A stretch of DNA of 64,000 nucleotides from Dermabacter hominis NBRC 106157. GTDB lineage: Bacteria; Actinomycetota; Actinomycetes; Actinomycetales; Dermabacteraceae. The stretch's first letter is position 1. Each line of letters starts with the position of its first letter. Position numbers and translations under genes: made by a program. This document shows, piece by piece, positions 36,118 through 45,983 of the stretch. The notes below the pieces were generated by a model. It searched no databases. It saw nothing but the letters and a program-made list of their open reading frames with translations, and was not told the origin of the DNA. Where the stretch lies: positions 33,238 through 97,237 of the forward strand of contig NZ_BCSI01000006.1 in the NCBI RefSeq assembly GCF_001570785.1. The letters are read 5' to 3'.

Positions 36118-38907
36118 GTGGCCAAGCTTTTCGACGTCATCCTTCGTGCCGGTGAAGGCCGCGAGCGTAAACGCCTCGCCGACATCGCTCAACGCGTTGA
36201 TGATATCGAGGAAGGCTTCCTCGAACTCACCGACGATGAACTTCGAGAAGAAACGGACAAGTTCAAGAAGCGTCTCGCCGACGGCGAGACGCTCGACGAC
36301 ATCCTGATCGAAGCCTTCGCGACCGTTCGCGAAGCCGCGCGCCGCACACTCGGCCAGCGCGCCTACCCCGTGCAGCTCATGGGCGGCGCTGCACTCCACC
36401 GCGGCGAGATCGCCGAAATGAAGACCGGTGAAGGCAAGACCCTCGTCGCGACCCTTCCCGCATACCTCAATGCGCTCGCCGGCAAAGGGGTCCATATCGT
36501 GACGGTCAACGACTACCTCGCGAAGTACCAGGGTGACATCATGGGCCGCGTATTTCGCATGCTCGGCCTCACAACAGGCGTGATCGTCTCCGGCCAGGAC
36601 CCCGTGGAGCGCCGTAAGCAGTACGCCGCAGACATCACCTACGGCACGAACAACGAATTCGGCTTCGACTACCTGCGCGACAATATGGCGCACTCGGTTA
36701 GCGACAAAGTGCAGCGCGGCCACTTCTTCGCAATTGTCGATGAGGTTGACTCAATCCTCATCGATGAAGCCCGCACGCCCCTCATTATTTCCGGCCCGGC
36801 CACGGGTGACGTGAACAAGTGGTTCGCTGAGTTCGCGCGCGTCGCAACTAAGCTCAAGCGCGACCGTGACTACGAAGTCGACGAAAAGAAGCGCACCGTC
36901 GGCATCCTTGAGCCGGGGATCGACCTCGTCGAAGACCAGCTCGGCATCGACAATCTCTACGAGTCGCTCAATACCCCGCTCATTGGCTTCCTTAACAACG
37001 CCATTAAGGCCAAAGAGCTCTTCAAGCGCGACAAGGACTACGTCGTCATGAACGGCGAGGTCATGATCGTCGATGAGCACACGGGCCGCATTCTTTCTGG
37101 CCGCCGCTACAACGAAGGCGTCCACCAGGCGATCGAAGCCAAGGAAGGCGTCGCGATCAAAGCCGAGAACCAGACGCTCGCGACGATCACCCTCCAGAAC
37201 TATTTCAAGCTCTACGACAAGCTCGCGGGCATGACCGGTACCGCCGAAACTGAGGCTGCCGAGTTCATGGGCACCTACAAGCTTGGCGTTGTCCCGATTC
37301 CCACGAACCTTCCTCTTCAGCGCATCGATCAGATGGACCAGATCTATCGCACGGAGAAGGCGAAGTACCGCGCGGTCGTCGCCGATATCGAGGAGCGCCA
37401 CGAGAAAGGCCAGCCGGTTCTCGTTGGCACGGTGAGCGTGGAAAAGTCCGAGTACCTTTCCGGGCTGCTCAAGAAGAAGGGCATCCCTCACAACGTCCTC
37501 AACGCTAAGAACAACGAGGGCGAGGCTGCCGTTGTCGCGATGGCGGGCCGCAAGGGAGCCGTCACAGTCGCGACCAATATGGCCGGCCGAGGCACCGACA
37601 TCATGCTCGGCGGAAACGTTGAGTTCATGGCGCATAAGGAACTCGAGAACCGCGGTCTCAGCGCCGAAGAACAGCCCGAGGAATACGAGGCGGCGTGGGA
37701 TGACGCGCTCGAGAAAGCCCGTGAACAGGTCGCCAAGGAACACGATGAGGTTGTCGACCTCGGTGGTCTCTACGTTCTTGGCACGGAGCGCCACGAATCC
37801 CGCCGTATCGATAACCAGTTGCGCGGCCGTTCGGGCCGCCAGGGAGACCCCGGCGAGTCCCGCTTCTACCTGTCACTTCAGGACGATCTCGTGCGTCGCT
37901 TCTCGCAGGGACGTGCCGAACAGATTCTTGAGCGCGGAGGCGTTGACGAGGACACGCCGCTGACGGGCAGGATCGTGACAGGGTCGATCCAAGGCGCTCA
38001 AAAGCGTATCGAGGCGCAGAATTTCGAGATTCGTAAGAATGTCGTGAAGTACGACGACGTTCTGACGAAGCAGCGTGCCCGCGTGTACGAGGACCGCAAT
38101 CGCATTCTCGAAGGTGAGGATCTCGAAAACTCCATCACTGGCTACATCGACGACGTCGTGGGAGCGCTCGTGCGTAACGCGACTGCCGGCAAGAGCGCCG
38201 AGGACTTCGAACTCGAGGAGCTTTGGGGCTCGCTCAAAGCGCTCTACCCCGCCTCCATCACGGCCGAGGACGTCGTTGAGGAAGTTGGCGGCAAGGAAAA
38301 CCTCACGGCAAAGCGTCTTGAGCGTGAGATCCGCTCCGACATCGCGCTTGCCTATGAAAAGCGTGAAGACGAGCTTGGAGAAGCAGCGATGCGCCAGCTT
38401 GAGCGCCGCGTTCTCCTTTCGGTGATCGATCGGCGCTGGCGCGAGCACCTCTACGAGATGGACTACCTCAAGGAGGGGATCGGTCTTCGCGCTATGGCCC
38501 AGCGAGATCCGGTTATTGAGTATGCGCGCGAGGGCTTCCTGATGTACAACGACATGGTCGCTGGCATCAAGGAAGACGTCGTGGGGTACCTGTTCAATCT
38601 TGATGTCAAGGTGCAGCAAGCGCCCAGCAAGGGGCAGGTTCCCGAGCAGGTTGCAAAGCTCGTGCGCGAAGCTGCCGCTCAGGCAAAGGCTGTGCCGGGT
38701 GGGGCGAAAGCCGGGTCTGGGGCCACAAACCAGGCCAGCGACTCCGAGGGCATCGAGATCGCGGCGAAAGGCCTTGGCGAAGGGCCGAAGGTTGAGGACT
38801 TCTCCTACAGCTCTGCTGAGGGCGAAGCAGCCACCGAGCGGCCGCTCTCGCGTGCCGAGCGTCGCCGCAAGGAGCGCGAGGAGCGCAAACGTACGAAGAA
38901 CAACTGA
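36118..38907 (+). CDS. secA: Preprotein translocase ATPase SecA
   Basis: 929 aa motor that pushes unfolded preproteins through SecYEG. Walker A is [11 protein letters not shown] near residue 103, Walker B is [16 protein letters not shown] near 207, and further helicase motifs are [12 protein letters not shown] near 485 and [20 protein letters not shown] near 567. The C-terminus lacks the zinc-binding SEC-C motif and ends in a basic tail, as in other actinobacterial SecA1 proteins. GTG start with AGGGAG 8 bases upstream. The essential housekeeping SecA; no accessory SecA2 in the window. Confidence 0.98.
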   Translation: MAKLFDVILRAGEGRERKRLADIAQRVDDIEEGFLELTDDELREETDKFKKRLADGETLDDILIEAFATVREAARRTLGQRAYPVQLMGGAALHRGEIAEMKTGEGKTLVATLPAYLNALAGKGVHIVTVNDYLAKYQGDIMGRVFRMLGLTTGVIVSGQDPVERRKQYAADITYGTNNEFGFDYLRDNMAHSVSDKVQRGHFFAIVDEVDSILIDEARTPLIISGPATGDVNKWFAEFARVATKLKRDRDYEVDEKKRTVGILEPGIDLVEDQLGIDNLYESLNTPLIGFLNNAIKAKELFKRDKDYVVMNGEVMIVDEHTGRILSGRRYNEGVHQAIEAKEGVAIKAENQTLATITLQNYFKLYDKLAGMTGTAETEAAEFMGTYKLGVVPIPTNLPLQRIDQMDQIYRTEKAKYRAVVADIEERHEKGQPVLVGTVSVEKSEYLSGLLKKKGIPHNVLNAKNNEGEAAVVAMAGRKGAVTVATNMAGRGTDIMLGGNVEFMAHKELENRGLSAEEQPEEYEAAWDDALEKAREQVAKEHDEVVDLGGLYVLGTERHESRRIDNQLRGRSGRQGDPGESRFYLSLQDDLVRRFSQGRAEQILERGGVDEDTPLTGRIVTGSIQGAQKRIEAQNFEIRKNVVKYDDVLTKQRARVYEDRNRILEGEDLENSITGYIDDVVGALVRNATAGKSAEDFELEELWGSLKALYPASITAEDVVEEVGGKENLTAKRLEREIRSDIALAYEKREDELGEAAMRQLERRVLLSVIDRRWREHLYEMDYLKEGIGLRAMAQRDPVIEYAREGFLMYNDMVAGIKEDVVGYLFNLDVKVQQAPSKGQVPEQVAKLVREAAAQAKAVPGGAKAGSGATNQASDSEGIEIAAKGLGEGPKVEDFSYSSAEGEAATERPLSRAERRRKEREERKRTKNN

Positions 38908-38940
38908 CTTTCGCCGTCGGTTAAAGCCTGCTGACGTGCG

Positions 38941-39330
38941 TTAGCCGAGTTCGAGAGTTGTAATTTTCCAGCCGGAACGCTTCTTCTCCCACCTCATGCA
39001 CACGAACCTGGGGCGAAGGGAGTCTCGCACGACCGAGTTCGCCTCGATCACGCGGTCGCTGACTCTACAAATGTGCACACCGCCGGCACTCACGCGTGGG
39101 GCGACTTTGATACCAGCAGCGTGCCGGTAGGCGTTGACGCAGGAGACGCGTTTGGCGAAGTTTTCCTGTTCTTGCGGAACGAGAACTTTGCCTAGCGACG
39201 TGACGGGGCGATAGCCGTTGAGTACCTCAAGTGCTTGACGCGAGACTGCCTCAACGAGCCTGCGTGCCTTGACGTCGTCGTCGAATGGGGTTTCGATGCG
39301 CGGTGACGGGGAATGAGGATTGGTGAGCAT
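38941..39330 (-). CDS. Rv3235 family (DUF6459-like) protein
   Basis: 129 aa. Its pattern QALEVLNGYRPVTSLGKVL, then GGVHICRVSDRVIEANSVVR and a C-terminal RFVCMRWEKKRSGWKITTLELG-type strand pair match the small actinobacterial family named after Rv3235, found near secA. Function unknown. Convergent with secA; 33 bases separate the stops. It may be co-transcribed with the LysM gene, 33 bases upstream. Confidence 0.75.
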   Translation of the reverse strand: MLTNPHSPSPRIETPFDDDVKARRLVEAVSRQALEVLNGYRPVTSLGKVLVPQEQENFAKRVSCVNAYRHAAGIKVAPRVSAGGVHICRVSDRVIEANSVVRDSLRPRFVCMRWEKKRSGWKITTLELG

Positions 39331-39363
39331 GGCGTGAATCTTTCTGCGTGGTGCGGCTAGTGA

Positions 39364-40308
39364 TCAAAGGTTGAAGATTTGGCCGGGGAAGATTAGATCG
39401 ACGTCGTCGATTTCGGGATTGAGCGCGGCGATTCTCTCGATTTCGCGAACGATAGCTCCGTTGGTGGGGCGTTCACCGTTGAGGCTGGTGAGATGGCGCT
39501 TTGCGATCGTCCATAGCGTGTCGCCCTGCTTCACTGTGTAGGTATCGCTCGAACGTGGCGCCGTTGCGGTGCGAGCGGCGGTAGGAGCCGGAGATGCGTT
39601 TTCTTGCTCGATAGCGTTTGGGGCAGCCGCTGGCGCTGGGAGGGCCTGCGAGGCGCCGCTGTACGCCATCGATTGCGAAGGTGTGGGCTCCGCGGTCGTC
39701 TCTAGGCTTGGGATGGTGCCCGAGCCTGCCTCTCGTGGAGCCCAACCGAGGGTGGTGACGTCGGATAAAGGGATGCCTTCACTATTGCCGATAGCCTCCA
39801 CGGGGTTGTCTCTTTCCCCCGAATCGGAGGCGTGCGGAGTGGCTGTGGCAGACGGGGGCGTTGGTGCGGCATCGGCGAGAGCTCGTGTGGGGTCGCCAAG
39901 GGAGAGGGCTGTTGCCGAGATCCCAAGTGCGACGACCGCGAGACGCGCGGCTCGCGGAGACCAGAGGCGAAGAGCCTTGAGAGCAAATGTGCGGCGAGAG
40001 GAGTGCCTGGGCGCGGTGAGCGCGCACGAGATGAGAATCCAGGTCACGCTTAAGTGCGCGGTGAGCGCGGCGAGCCCTCCGGCGCCTAACGCGAAGACCG
40101 AGAGCGCGAATTCTCTGGTGCCTTCGCTCGAGTGAGCGCTATGCAGCGCGAAGGTGAGTGCACCGACAGCGGCGACGCTCGCGATGAGCCACGCGAGCGC
40201 CTTGGCGAAGGCGCGAGTTTTTCGAATTGCGACGGGTGCCAATGTGGAGAGCTCGGTGGACTGGAAGCTCTCTGCGCGGTGGCTGCGCGCGGTCAACGTC
40301 GTGGTCAC
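39364..40308 (-). CDS. LysM-domain membrane protein
   Basis: 314 aa from GTG 40308 (AGGGGG 6 bases upstream). Three hydrophobic segments lie in the first half (about 34-54, 66-90 and 115-145), followed by a Pro/Ala/Thr-rich linker and a C-terminal LysM domain (about 265-314; YTVKQGDTLWTIAKRHL and DLIFPGQIFNL) that binds peptidoglycan or chitin-like glycans. This multi-helix plus LysM layout is common next to Rv3235-type genes in Micrococcales and suggests an envelope anchoring or scaffold role. Confidence 0.8.
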   Translation of the reverse strand: MTTTLTARSHRAESFQSTELSTLAPVAIRKTRAFAKALAWLIASVAAVGALTFALHSAHSSEGTREFALSVFALGAGGLAALTAHLSVTWILISCALTAPRHSSRRTFALKALRLWSPRAARLAVVALGISATALSLGDPTRALADAAPTPPSATATPHASDSGERDNPVEAIGNSEGIPLSDVTTLGWAPREAGSGTIPSLETTAEPTPSQSMAYSGASQALPAPAAAPNAIEQENASPAPTAARTATAPRSSDTYTVKQGDTLWTIAKRHLTSLNGERPTNGAIVREIERIAALNPEIDDVDLIFPGQIFNL

Positions 40309-40511
40309 AGTGTTCCCCCTATGCGTGAGTGCGACTGCTCGCTCACAGAGACGTCGAACCTTTGCTGAAGCAGCAGAAGGCCTCGCGGGAGTACTGAGCA
40401 CGTACGCACCATTTGATGCAGTTTGATGAACTTTGATGTTCGGGAATGATGTTATGTGCTTTTTGGTGGATGTGCAAGAGGTCACTGTGGAGAGTGCGAT
40501 AGCTTGTCGCC

Positions 40512-41051
40512 ATGAGTGCCGATGACCGTCTCGAGGATCTCGATCGCTGGCTCGAGCGAGAGCGCCTTGAACGCATTCGCCAAGACGCGCAGGAGCTCGC
40601 CGAAGCAGAGCGTGCGGAAGTGGGACTCCTCGACCGAATCGCGGGGACCGCGGGACAGGCTGTGACGATCAGTCTTTGCTCGGGTCGGGCATACGAGGGG
40701 CGAGTGCGACGTGTCGGCCGCGATTGGATCGAGCTCGATGCTCTCCACCCCTCGCGCACAATGTTCGTGAATGCGGCGAAAGTCGCGTGGGTGAGTGGCG
40801 CTCTTGGTCGGGTGCGACCCGGTGACGAGCGGCGACCGCGGCTAGGGCTGCGCAGTGCTGTGCAAGAAATGGCCGAAACTGGGCGTCGTGCAGTGATCGT
40901 GACGGTGGCCGGGGACCTTACCGGGGTGGTGGCGCGAGTGTTCGCAGATCACTGCGAGATCAGGGCGGTCGCAGGGGCCGACGCTTCCAGGCGGACGCAG
41001 AGCGCTATTTCCGTGCCGTTTTCCTCGCTCGAAGCTATCTGGGTCGTTTAG
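40512..41051 (+). CDS. Conserved hypothetical cytosolic protein
   Basis: 179 aa. Residues 1-42 form a charged helix (RLEDLDRWLERERLERIRQDAQELAEAE, coiled coil likely); two repeats of β-strands follow, each shaped like a small Sm- or SH3-like barrel: GQAVTISLCSGRAYEGRVRRVGRDWIEL (about 52-100) and RRAVIVTVAGDLTGVVARVF (about 125-179). I recognise the pattern from other actinobacterial genomes but no function. It is convergent with the BldC-like gene, 2 bases away. Confidence 0.65.
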   Translation: MSADDRLEDLDRWLERERLERIRQDAQELAEAERAEVGLLDRIAGTAGQAVTISLCSGRAYEGRVRRVGRDWIELDALHPSRTMFVNAAKVAWVSGALGRVRPGDERRPRLGLRSAVQEMAETGRRAVIVTVAGDLTGVVARVFADHCEIRAVAGADASRRTQSAISVPFSSLEAIWVV

Positions 41052-41053
41052 TT

Positions 41054-41287
41054 CTATCGCGTGCGCTCGGCGGTGCGGGCGCTGTTGTGCGCATGAATTT
41101 CCGCTTCGGTCTCGGCGTAGGCGCGATCGACGAACGCGCGTAACTCTGCCTCTTCAACGCGCCACTGGCCGCGCCCTCCAAGTTTGATTGCGCGCAGACT
41201 TCCGCTCCGCACAAGCGAGTAGGCCTGCGGTTTTTCGATCGCGAGGATCTCGCACACCTCATCGAGCGTGTAGAAGTGCATTGGCAT
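41054..41287 (-). CDS. BldC-like MerR/excisionase-type DNA-binding protein
   Basis: 77 aa. A single winged helix-turn-helix (MHFYTLDEVCEILAIEKPQAYSLVRSGSLRAIKLGGRGQWRVE-type pattern; residues 3-50) fills most of the protein; this is the DNA-binding domain shared by BldC and phage excisionases. BldC itself is 68 aa and represses or activates development genes in Streptomyces by head-to-tail oligomers on direct repeats. Divergent from the SAF/CpaE-like genes, which it may control. A start two codons in (MHFYT) is possible. Confidence 0.8.
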   Translation of the reverse strand: MPMHFYTLDEVCEILAIEKPQAYSLVRSGSLRAIKLGGRGQWRVEEAELRAFVDRAYAETEAEIHAHNSARTAERTR

Positions 41288-41442
41288 GGTGCTCCTCGGT
41301 CAACTTGGCTCTCCACTATTTTTGCATGAACAGTCATCCGGATTGGCGACCCTGTGGATAAGTGTCGACGGGTTGGTGCCCCGGCAGTTGTCCACATTTG
41401 GAAAAACCGCTCGCATGCTGCCACGACTGTCGTTATGCTCGT

Positions 41443-41462
41443 CGTGAACTACGTGGTTCACG
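41443..41462. promoter_or_regulatory. Inverted repeat upstream of the SAF/CpaE-like genes
   Basis: CGTGAAC (41443-41449) and GTTCACG (41456-41462) form a perfect 7-base inverted repeat around TACGTG, ending 15 bases before the ATG at 41478. Its place in the divergent region next to the BldC-like gene suggests an operator or an mRNA hairpin at the ribosome site. Confidence 0.35.
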
Positions 41463-41477
41463 AACATTGGGGGGTCA

Positions 41478-42107
41478 ATGGGGGAGCGCACGCGCTTTCG
41501 ACGCATCAGAAAGAATCCATACCGCGATACCCGCTTGCTTACGGGCGCTGCACTCGTGTTAGGTAGCACTCTCGTCGGGGGCCTGGCATTCACGATGGTG
41601 TCCTCGAGCGAAGACGTTCTTGTCGCGACAACCGATATCGCCGAGGGTGACGTGCTCACACCCGAACAATTTACGGTGGCCGAGGTCCGCATGGGGGAGA
41701 GTCGTGAGCACTACGTGCACAAAGCCGCCTCGATCGCAGAGGGAAGCGTTGCCCGTGAAAGCATCGCGCGAGGCGAGCTTCTACCCCGCAGCGCCGTCGG
41801 GCAAGCGACAGATTCATCGATGCGCCCCGTTACCATTCAGGTCGATCAGCCAGTCACGTCTTCGCTCAAAAAGGGTGCACTGGTTGACGTGTGGGCTTCC
41901 GGTGGTGAGGATGCAGCCAATTCGACGATCCTCGTGGAGGGTGCCGTCGTTCGAGGCGTTGATGAGGGTGGCGGGCTCAGTGGCCGTGGCGCGCGAGTTG
42001 AGGTCCTCATCCCCTCCGCACACGTGGCAAGCGTGCTCGATGCACTCGGAACAAAGCGCAACCTCTATGTTGTCGAAGCGCCGGGACTTTTTGAGGATTC
42101 CGAATGA
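41478..42107 (+). CDS. SAF-domain protein (CpaB/RcpC-like)
   Basis: 209 aa with one N-terminal membrane helix (about 21-42) and an extracytoplasmic SAF domain (about 45-110; LVATTDIAEGDVLTPEQFTVAEVR) followed by a second β-domain. CpaB/RcpC proteins of tight-adherence pili have this shape and bind glycan near the pilus exit site. It overlaps the CpaE-like gene by 4 bases. There is no outer-membrane secretin here, as expected for a monoderm, so the role of a CpaB homologue is open. Confidence 0.75.
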   Translation: MGERTRFRRIRKNPYRDTRLLTGAALVLGSTLVGGLAFTMVSSSEDVLVATTDIAEGDVLTPEQFTVAEVRMGESREHYVHKAASIAEGSVARESIARGELLPRSAVGQATDSSMRPVTIQVDQPVTSSLKKGALVDVWASGGEDAANSTILVEGAVVRGVDEGGGLSGRGARVEVLIPSAHVASVLDALGTKRNLYVVEAPGLFEDSE

Positions 42108-43291
42108 TCGACATCCTCGTCTGCGCGTCGGGTGCCGACGAAGTTCAGCTGGTTTCGACCATCGCGCAGCGACTTTCCACTCGTTGCCGTGTGCTTAGGC
42201 GGTGCGTTGACCTTACGGAGCTTCTTGCTCTCACACGAGCCGAACTCGGCGATGTTCTCCTTCTCGATGTTGATGTTGCGGGGCTTTCGCGTGAAATCGT
42301 CCACGAGATCAGGCGTGGGGGAACCGGCGTCATTGCCGTGACGTCTCAGTCGAGCCGCACCGATCCTGCGACACTTGGAATCACCCTCGAAGTGCACGGC
42401 GGAATCGATGCCGATGAGCTCTACGATGTGCTCTTGCACGCGGGGCTCGAAACGCAGGATCCCGATCACTCTACGTGGACCCAAGAGCCAAGCACCGACG
42501 AAGCAGCCTCTCCGATGCTGACCGTATGGGGCCCCGAAGGCGCCCCCGGGCGCTCCTTCGTCGCCGCACATCTTGCGCACGAACTGTCGCTTCTCAGAGG
42601 CGAGAGCATTCTCATCGATGCCGACACCTACGGTCCGTGCCAATCACAGATTTTCGGCGTCCTTGATGAAGTGCCCGGGCTCGTCGCCGCATGTCGAGCA
42701 AGCGATAAAGGCGCGCTCACAGCCGAGCTTGTCCTCCAGTATTCTCCGCTCGTAAGCGAAGACCTCCACCTCCTCAGTGGAATAGGCGTCCCCTCGCGTT
42801 ACATCGAGGTCTACGACAATGCCCTCGAAGCGGTATGTGGAAAAGCTCGAGAGGCGACGAACACCGTCGTTGTTGATGTCGCCGCGCCAATGGACCACGA
42901 GGGAAGCGGGGGTGACTTCGGGGCTCAGCACCGCAATGGCGCCACGCGAACCGCACTTGCGTCGGCCTCACACGTGATCGCCGTTGTGGCCGCTGATCCC
43001 ATTAGCGTGACGCGCTTTGTGCGTGAAGCTCCCCAGGTCATGGAGCTCGCGCGGAATCCCGTGACCGTCGTCGTCAACAAACTCGACTCAAGCGTGACGC
43101 TCGCGAGCATCGAGCGGACTCTTCGCGCGCGCCTCGATTTTGATACGTGCCTCGCCCTCCCGCTCGATGCCGCGGTAGCCTCTCGCGCGAGGTGGGACGG
43201 CGTCCTCCTGTCAGAGTCTGCACCGAAATCGAAACTTCGGCAGGCGCTCATGCGGCTCGCCACTCACGTCGACCAGAATCTTCTTCGGTAG
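42104..43291 (+). CDS. CpaE/TadZ-like ParA-family ATPase-like protein
   Basis: 395 aa. The first ~125 residues look like an atypical response-regulator receiver, as in CpaE/TadZ; residues 140-395 are a MinD/ParA-type fold. The P-loop, however, reads GPEGAPGRSF with R150 where the Walker lysine should be, so nucleotide binding is doubtful, while ILIDADTYGPCQSQIFG (switch I region) and NPVTVVVNKLD are kept. CpaE-type proteins recruit the pilus machinery to a cell pole. Coupled to the SAF gene. Confidence 0.75.
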   Translation: MIDILVCASGADEVQLVSTIAQRLSTRCRVLRRCVDLTELLALTRAELGDVLLLDVDVAGLSREIVHEIRRGGTGVIAVTSQSSRTDPATLGITLEVHGGIDADELYDVLLHAGLETQDPDHSTWTQEPSTDEAASPMLTVWGPEGAPGRSFVAAHLAHELSLLRGESILIDADTYGPCQSQIFGVLDEVPGLVAACRASDKGALTAELVLQYSPLVSEDLHLLSGIGVPSRYIEVYDNALEAVCGKAREATNTVVVDVAAPMDHEGSGGDFGAQHRNGATRTALASASHVIAVVAADPISVTRFVREAPQVMELARNPVTVVVNKLDSSVTLASIERTLRARLDFDTCLALPLDAAVASRARWDGVLLSESAPKSKLRQALMRLATHVDQNLLR

Positions 43292-43329
43292 TCTTGAGGC
43301 CTCAGCTGTTACTAGCCAAGGAGAGGCAC

Positions 43330-43776
43330 ATGCGCGTGTTCTGCCCTGTGAATGCGCTCGCGGGAGATACGAGCGTTCTCGATATGACGGTCCCGACGTT
43401 CGACCTTCCCGCAGGTGCGCGGGTGTGGGGTGTGCCGGCCTCGGCGACTAAGGGGCTCGCTGGTGATGAAGCCGAAGAGCGCGAATTCGAGGCGATGTGT
43501 GAATGCATCCTGTCCCTCGCCCACGCGCACAGAAGTGAGGGCCGGATTGCGATCGCAGCATTTGACCTTCCCGATCGCGCACTCGAGAGCGACGCCTCGG
43601 TCGACGTTGGCGAGTGGTCGCACCTCCTTAAGAGCGAGGCGATAACGGTGCCGCTACGGGCCTATCTCATCACCCAGAATTCGGCCGCTGAGGTTGCCGA
43701 CGACCCCTACGCTCCCGATGTGTTGTGGTTCGACGCGAGCGAAGCCAGCGTCGTCAGGGAGTTCCTCGAAGCCTAG
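43330..43776 (+). CDS. DUF6912 family protein
   Basis: 148 aa, soluble. The opening MRVFCPVNALAGDTS and the end VLWFDASEASVVREFL are those of the small actinobacterial family DUF6912, of unknown function. AAGGAGAGG lies 4-8 bases before the ATG. It follows the CpaE-like gene by 38 bases and its stop overlaps that of the convergent DUF2505 gene by 4 bases. Confidence 0.7.
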   Translation: MRVFCPVNALAGDTSVLDMTVPTFDLPAGARVWGVPASATKGLAGDEAEEREFEAMCECILSLAHAHRSEGRIAIAAFDLPDRALESDASVDVGEWSHLLKSEAITVPLRAYLITQNSAAEVADDPYAPDVLWFDASEASVVREFLEA

Positions 43777-44276
43777 CGCTCGTTTGCGAGGACGTCGTTG
43801 GCAAATGCTTCCTCGGTGTCGAAGGCATCGCCCGCTGCTTCGAGTGCGGCCTTTTCGATTGCGCCTCCCACGAGGGGAATTTTTACGTTGAGGTTTGCCT
43901 CGATGCTCATGCGCGAGCCGTCGCCGCTGCCGCTGAGAGTAAAGTCCGCCGAAAGGTCGACCGGAAGAGAGGCGACCGTCGCGCGTAGGCGCCCCGTCCG
44001 GGAGCCGCCGTCGGGAGCGTCCCAGTCATGCACGATGGTCACGTTGAGGCGTTCGGGCAGGAAACGGTTGAACTTGTCGTGGCCGATCTGCTCGCGTGGC
44101 ACAGTCGCCTGGATCGTCGTGGTGAAGGCGCCGTCGGGATTGCCCTGGACATCCACGTGCGTATCGTTCACGCCGAGCCTTCGCGCACGCTCAGCTGCGT
44201 GCTCACTGCTCGCGTAGAAGCGCGCGACGCGCTCAACGCTCGCGCTGTAGTCGATGGTGTCGTGGAGTGTTTTCAC
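43773..44276 (-). CDS. DUF2505 family (SRPBCC-like) protein
   Basis: 167 aa. The START/SRPBCC-like layout is visible (TIDYSASVERVARFYASSE at the N-terminus, alternating strands, a final amphipathic helix GGAIEKAALEAAGDAF). The family probably binds small hydrophobic ligands; ligand unknown. GTG start with GAGGAGAC 4-5 bases upstream. Divergent from pdtaS. Confidence 0.78.
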   Translation of the reverse strand: MKTLHDTIDYSASVERVARFYASSEHAAERARRLGVNDTHVDVQGNPDGAFTTTIQATVPREQIGHDKFNRFLPERLNVTIVHDWDAPDGGSRTGRLRATVASLPVDLSADFTLSGSGDGSRMSIEANLNVKIPLVGGAIEKAALEAAGDAFDTEEAFANDVLANER

Positions 44277-44379
44277 TGTCGTCTCCTCACATCTGGTGCT
44301 GACCTAAGACTAGCGGCGCGCGGCGAGACGAGCGTGTGCGCGGTGCCGGACTCAAGCCGTGAGGCAGTAGGCTTGAGAT

Positions 44380-45885
44380 ATGGCTCCCACCGTGAACAAC
44401 GTGCTTACCTATGACGATGAAACGCCGAGGCCCGAGGTTGAGTGGCTCCAGCTTCTTCTCGGTGATTGGCAGGTCGTCTCGGACCTGCTGGGTTCCGATC
44501 TTGTGCTGTGGGTGCCGCGCGAAGAGGGGATGTGCGCGACCGCGCATTCACGCCCGGCCAATGGCAGTACGGTGTATTTCGAGGACCCGATCTCGAGTGT
44601 CTACACGCGTGAGGATTGGCCCGAGCTACTCGCGGCCTATGACAATGCGGGAGCAGGCGTCGACGATGTCGACACATTCGTGACGGTCGAGCGCGAGTCT
44701 CGCCCCGCATTCGTGCGCTTTGCCCCCGTTCGTCGCAAGGGCGTGGTCCTCGCGATCGTGTCGATCGAATCGTTTACATCGCCCGCCGATGCGCGACTCA
44801 CCGCCGCGGAACAGGAGCAGCATCGGCTTGGCCGAGAATTGCTGCTCATGATGGGGGAGGGGGCGTTCCCTATCAAAGGGGCGCCCGTTCCGCCTCGCCG
44901 AGGGGCTCCTCGTGTGGGTGACGGTTGGGTGTCGGTCGATAGCGAAGGCGTTGTAAAGGCCGCCTCTCCGAACGCACTTTCCGCCTTCCACCGGTGCGGG
45001 ATGCAGGGAGACATGGTGGGGTCTCTCCTCGCGGAGCTCGCGACCGCAGATCTGCAATCTCGAATTCCCGTCGATGAGTCGCTTCCACTTGTGTTGACGG
45101 GGCGCGCCGCGTGGCGCGTCGACATGCAGGCAAAAGGCGGGATCCTGTCACTGCGCGCGATCCCGATCACGCGCCGGGGGCAGCGAACGGAGGCCATCAT
45201 TCTCGTACGCGATGTGACCGAGGTGCGCCGTCGCGAAAAAGAGTTGATGACTAAGGACGCGACGATCCGCGAGGTTCATCATCGCGTCAAGAACAATTTG
45301 CAAACGGTCGCTGCGCTTTTGCGCTTGCAGTCGAGGCGCATGAAGTCCGACGAAGCGAAAGACGCGTTGCTTGAGGCAATGCGGCGCGTCTCGACGATCG
45401 CACTGGTTCACGAATCCCTCTTGCAGGGAAGCGAAGAGACCGTTTTGCTTGACGACGTGATCGACCGCTGCTTGCGCCTCGCGGTCGATGCCGCCTCGGC
45501 AACGGTGCATGACGGTGACCACGCGAGCGGCATCGGGCAGGTTGCGGTCGCGACTCACAAGGTTGGCAAGGCAGGGCTCGTACGCGCGGAGGAAGCGACC
45601 CCGCTCGCGCTTGTCTTGACGGAGCTCGCGACGAATGCCGTCGAACATGGACTTTCGGAAACCGGAGGAAACCTTACGATCACGAGCGAGCGTAGCGGAA
45701 CCCATCTCGTGATTGACGTCGACGACGACGGCAAGGGGATGCCCAGCAGGCCCGAGGGGCTCGGCACGAATATCGCGCAAACCCTCGTGCAGGGGGAGCT
45801 TGGTGGCGTTCTCACCTGGGAGAATAGGCCCGACGGCGGCACGCGCGCCACGATTGATGTGTATCTCGACCCGATCTCACGCTAG
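44380..45885 (+). CDS. pdtaS: Sensor histidine kinase PdtaS
   Basis: 501 aa cytosolic kinase. Order: GAF-like (about 20-150), PAS-like (about 175-290), HisKA_2 dimerisation domain with the phosphoacceptor in IREVHHRVKNNLQTV near 308, and a HATPase domain (N-box LTELATNAVEHG near 410, VDDDGKGMP, GLGTNIAQTLV). This is the actinobacterial PdtaS, which signals to the RNA-binding antiterminator PdtaR. In mycobacteria it also neighbours whiB1, as here (convergent, 98 bases). The pdtaR gene is not in the window. Confidence 0.9.
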   Translation: MAPTVNNVLTYDDETPRPEVEWLQLLLGDWQVVSDLLGSDLVLWVPREEGMCATAHSRPANGSTVYFEDPISSVYTREDWPELLAAYDNAGAGVDDVDTFVTVERESRPAFVRFAPVRRKGVVLAIVSIESFTSPADARLTAAEQEQHRLGRELLLMMGEGAFPIKGAPVPPRRGAPRVGDGWVSVDSEGVVKAASPNALSAFHRCGMQGDMVGSLLAELATADLQSRIPVDESLPLVLTGRAAWRVDMQAKGGILSLRAIPITRRGQRTEAIILVRDVTEVRRREKELMTKDATIREVHHRVKNNLQTVAALLRLQSRRMKSDEAKDALLEAMRRVSTIALVHESLLQGSEETVLLDDVIDRCLRLAVDAASATVHDGDHASGIGQVAVATHKVGKAGLVRAEEATPLALVLTELATNAVEHGLSETGGNLTITSERSGTHLVIDVDDDGKGMPSRPEGLGTNIAQTLVQGELGGVLTWENRPDGGTRATIDVYLDPISR

Positions 45886-45983
45886 GGAGTGGGGAGGGCA
45901 AGCCCAGAGTTGACGCGGCTGTGCCTCGCGGCGGTAACGCCGCTAGATACGGCTAGAAAAGATACGCCCGTGGGCAGTGGCCG

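Noticed and set aside
36751..37794. Open frame of 347 codons on the minus strand inside secA
   Set aside because: Mirror of high-GC secA codons; secA is unambiguous on the other strand.
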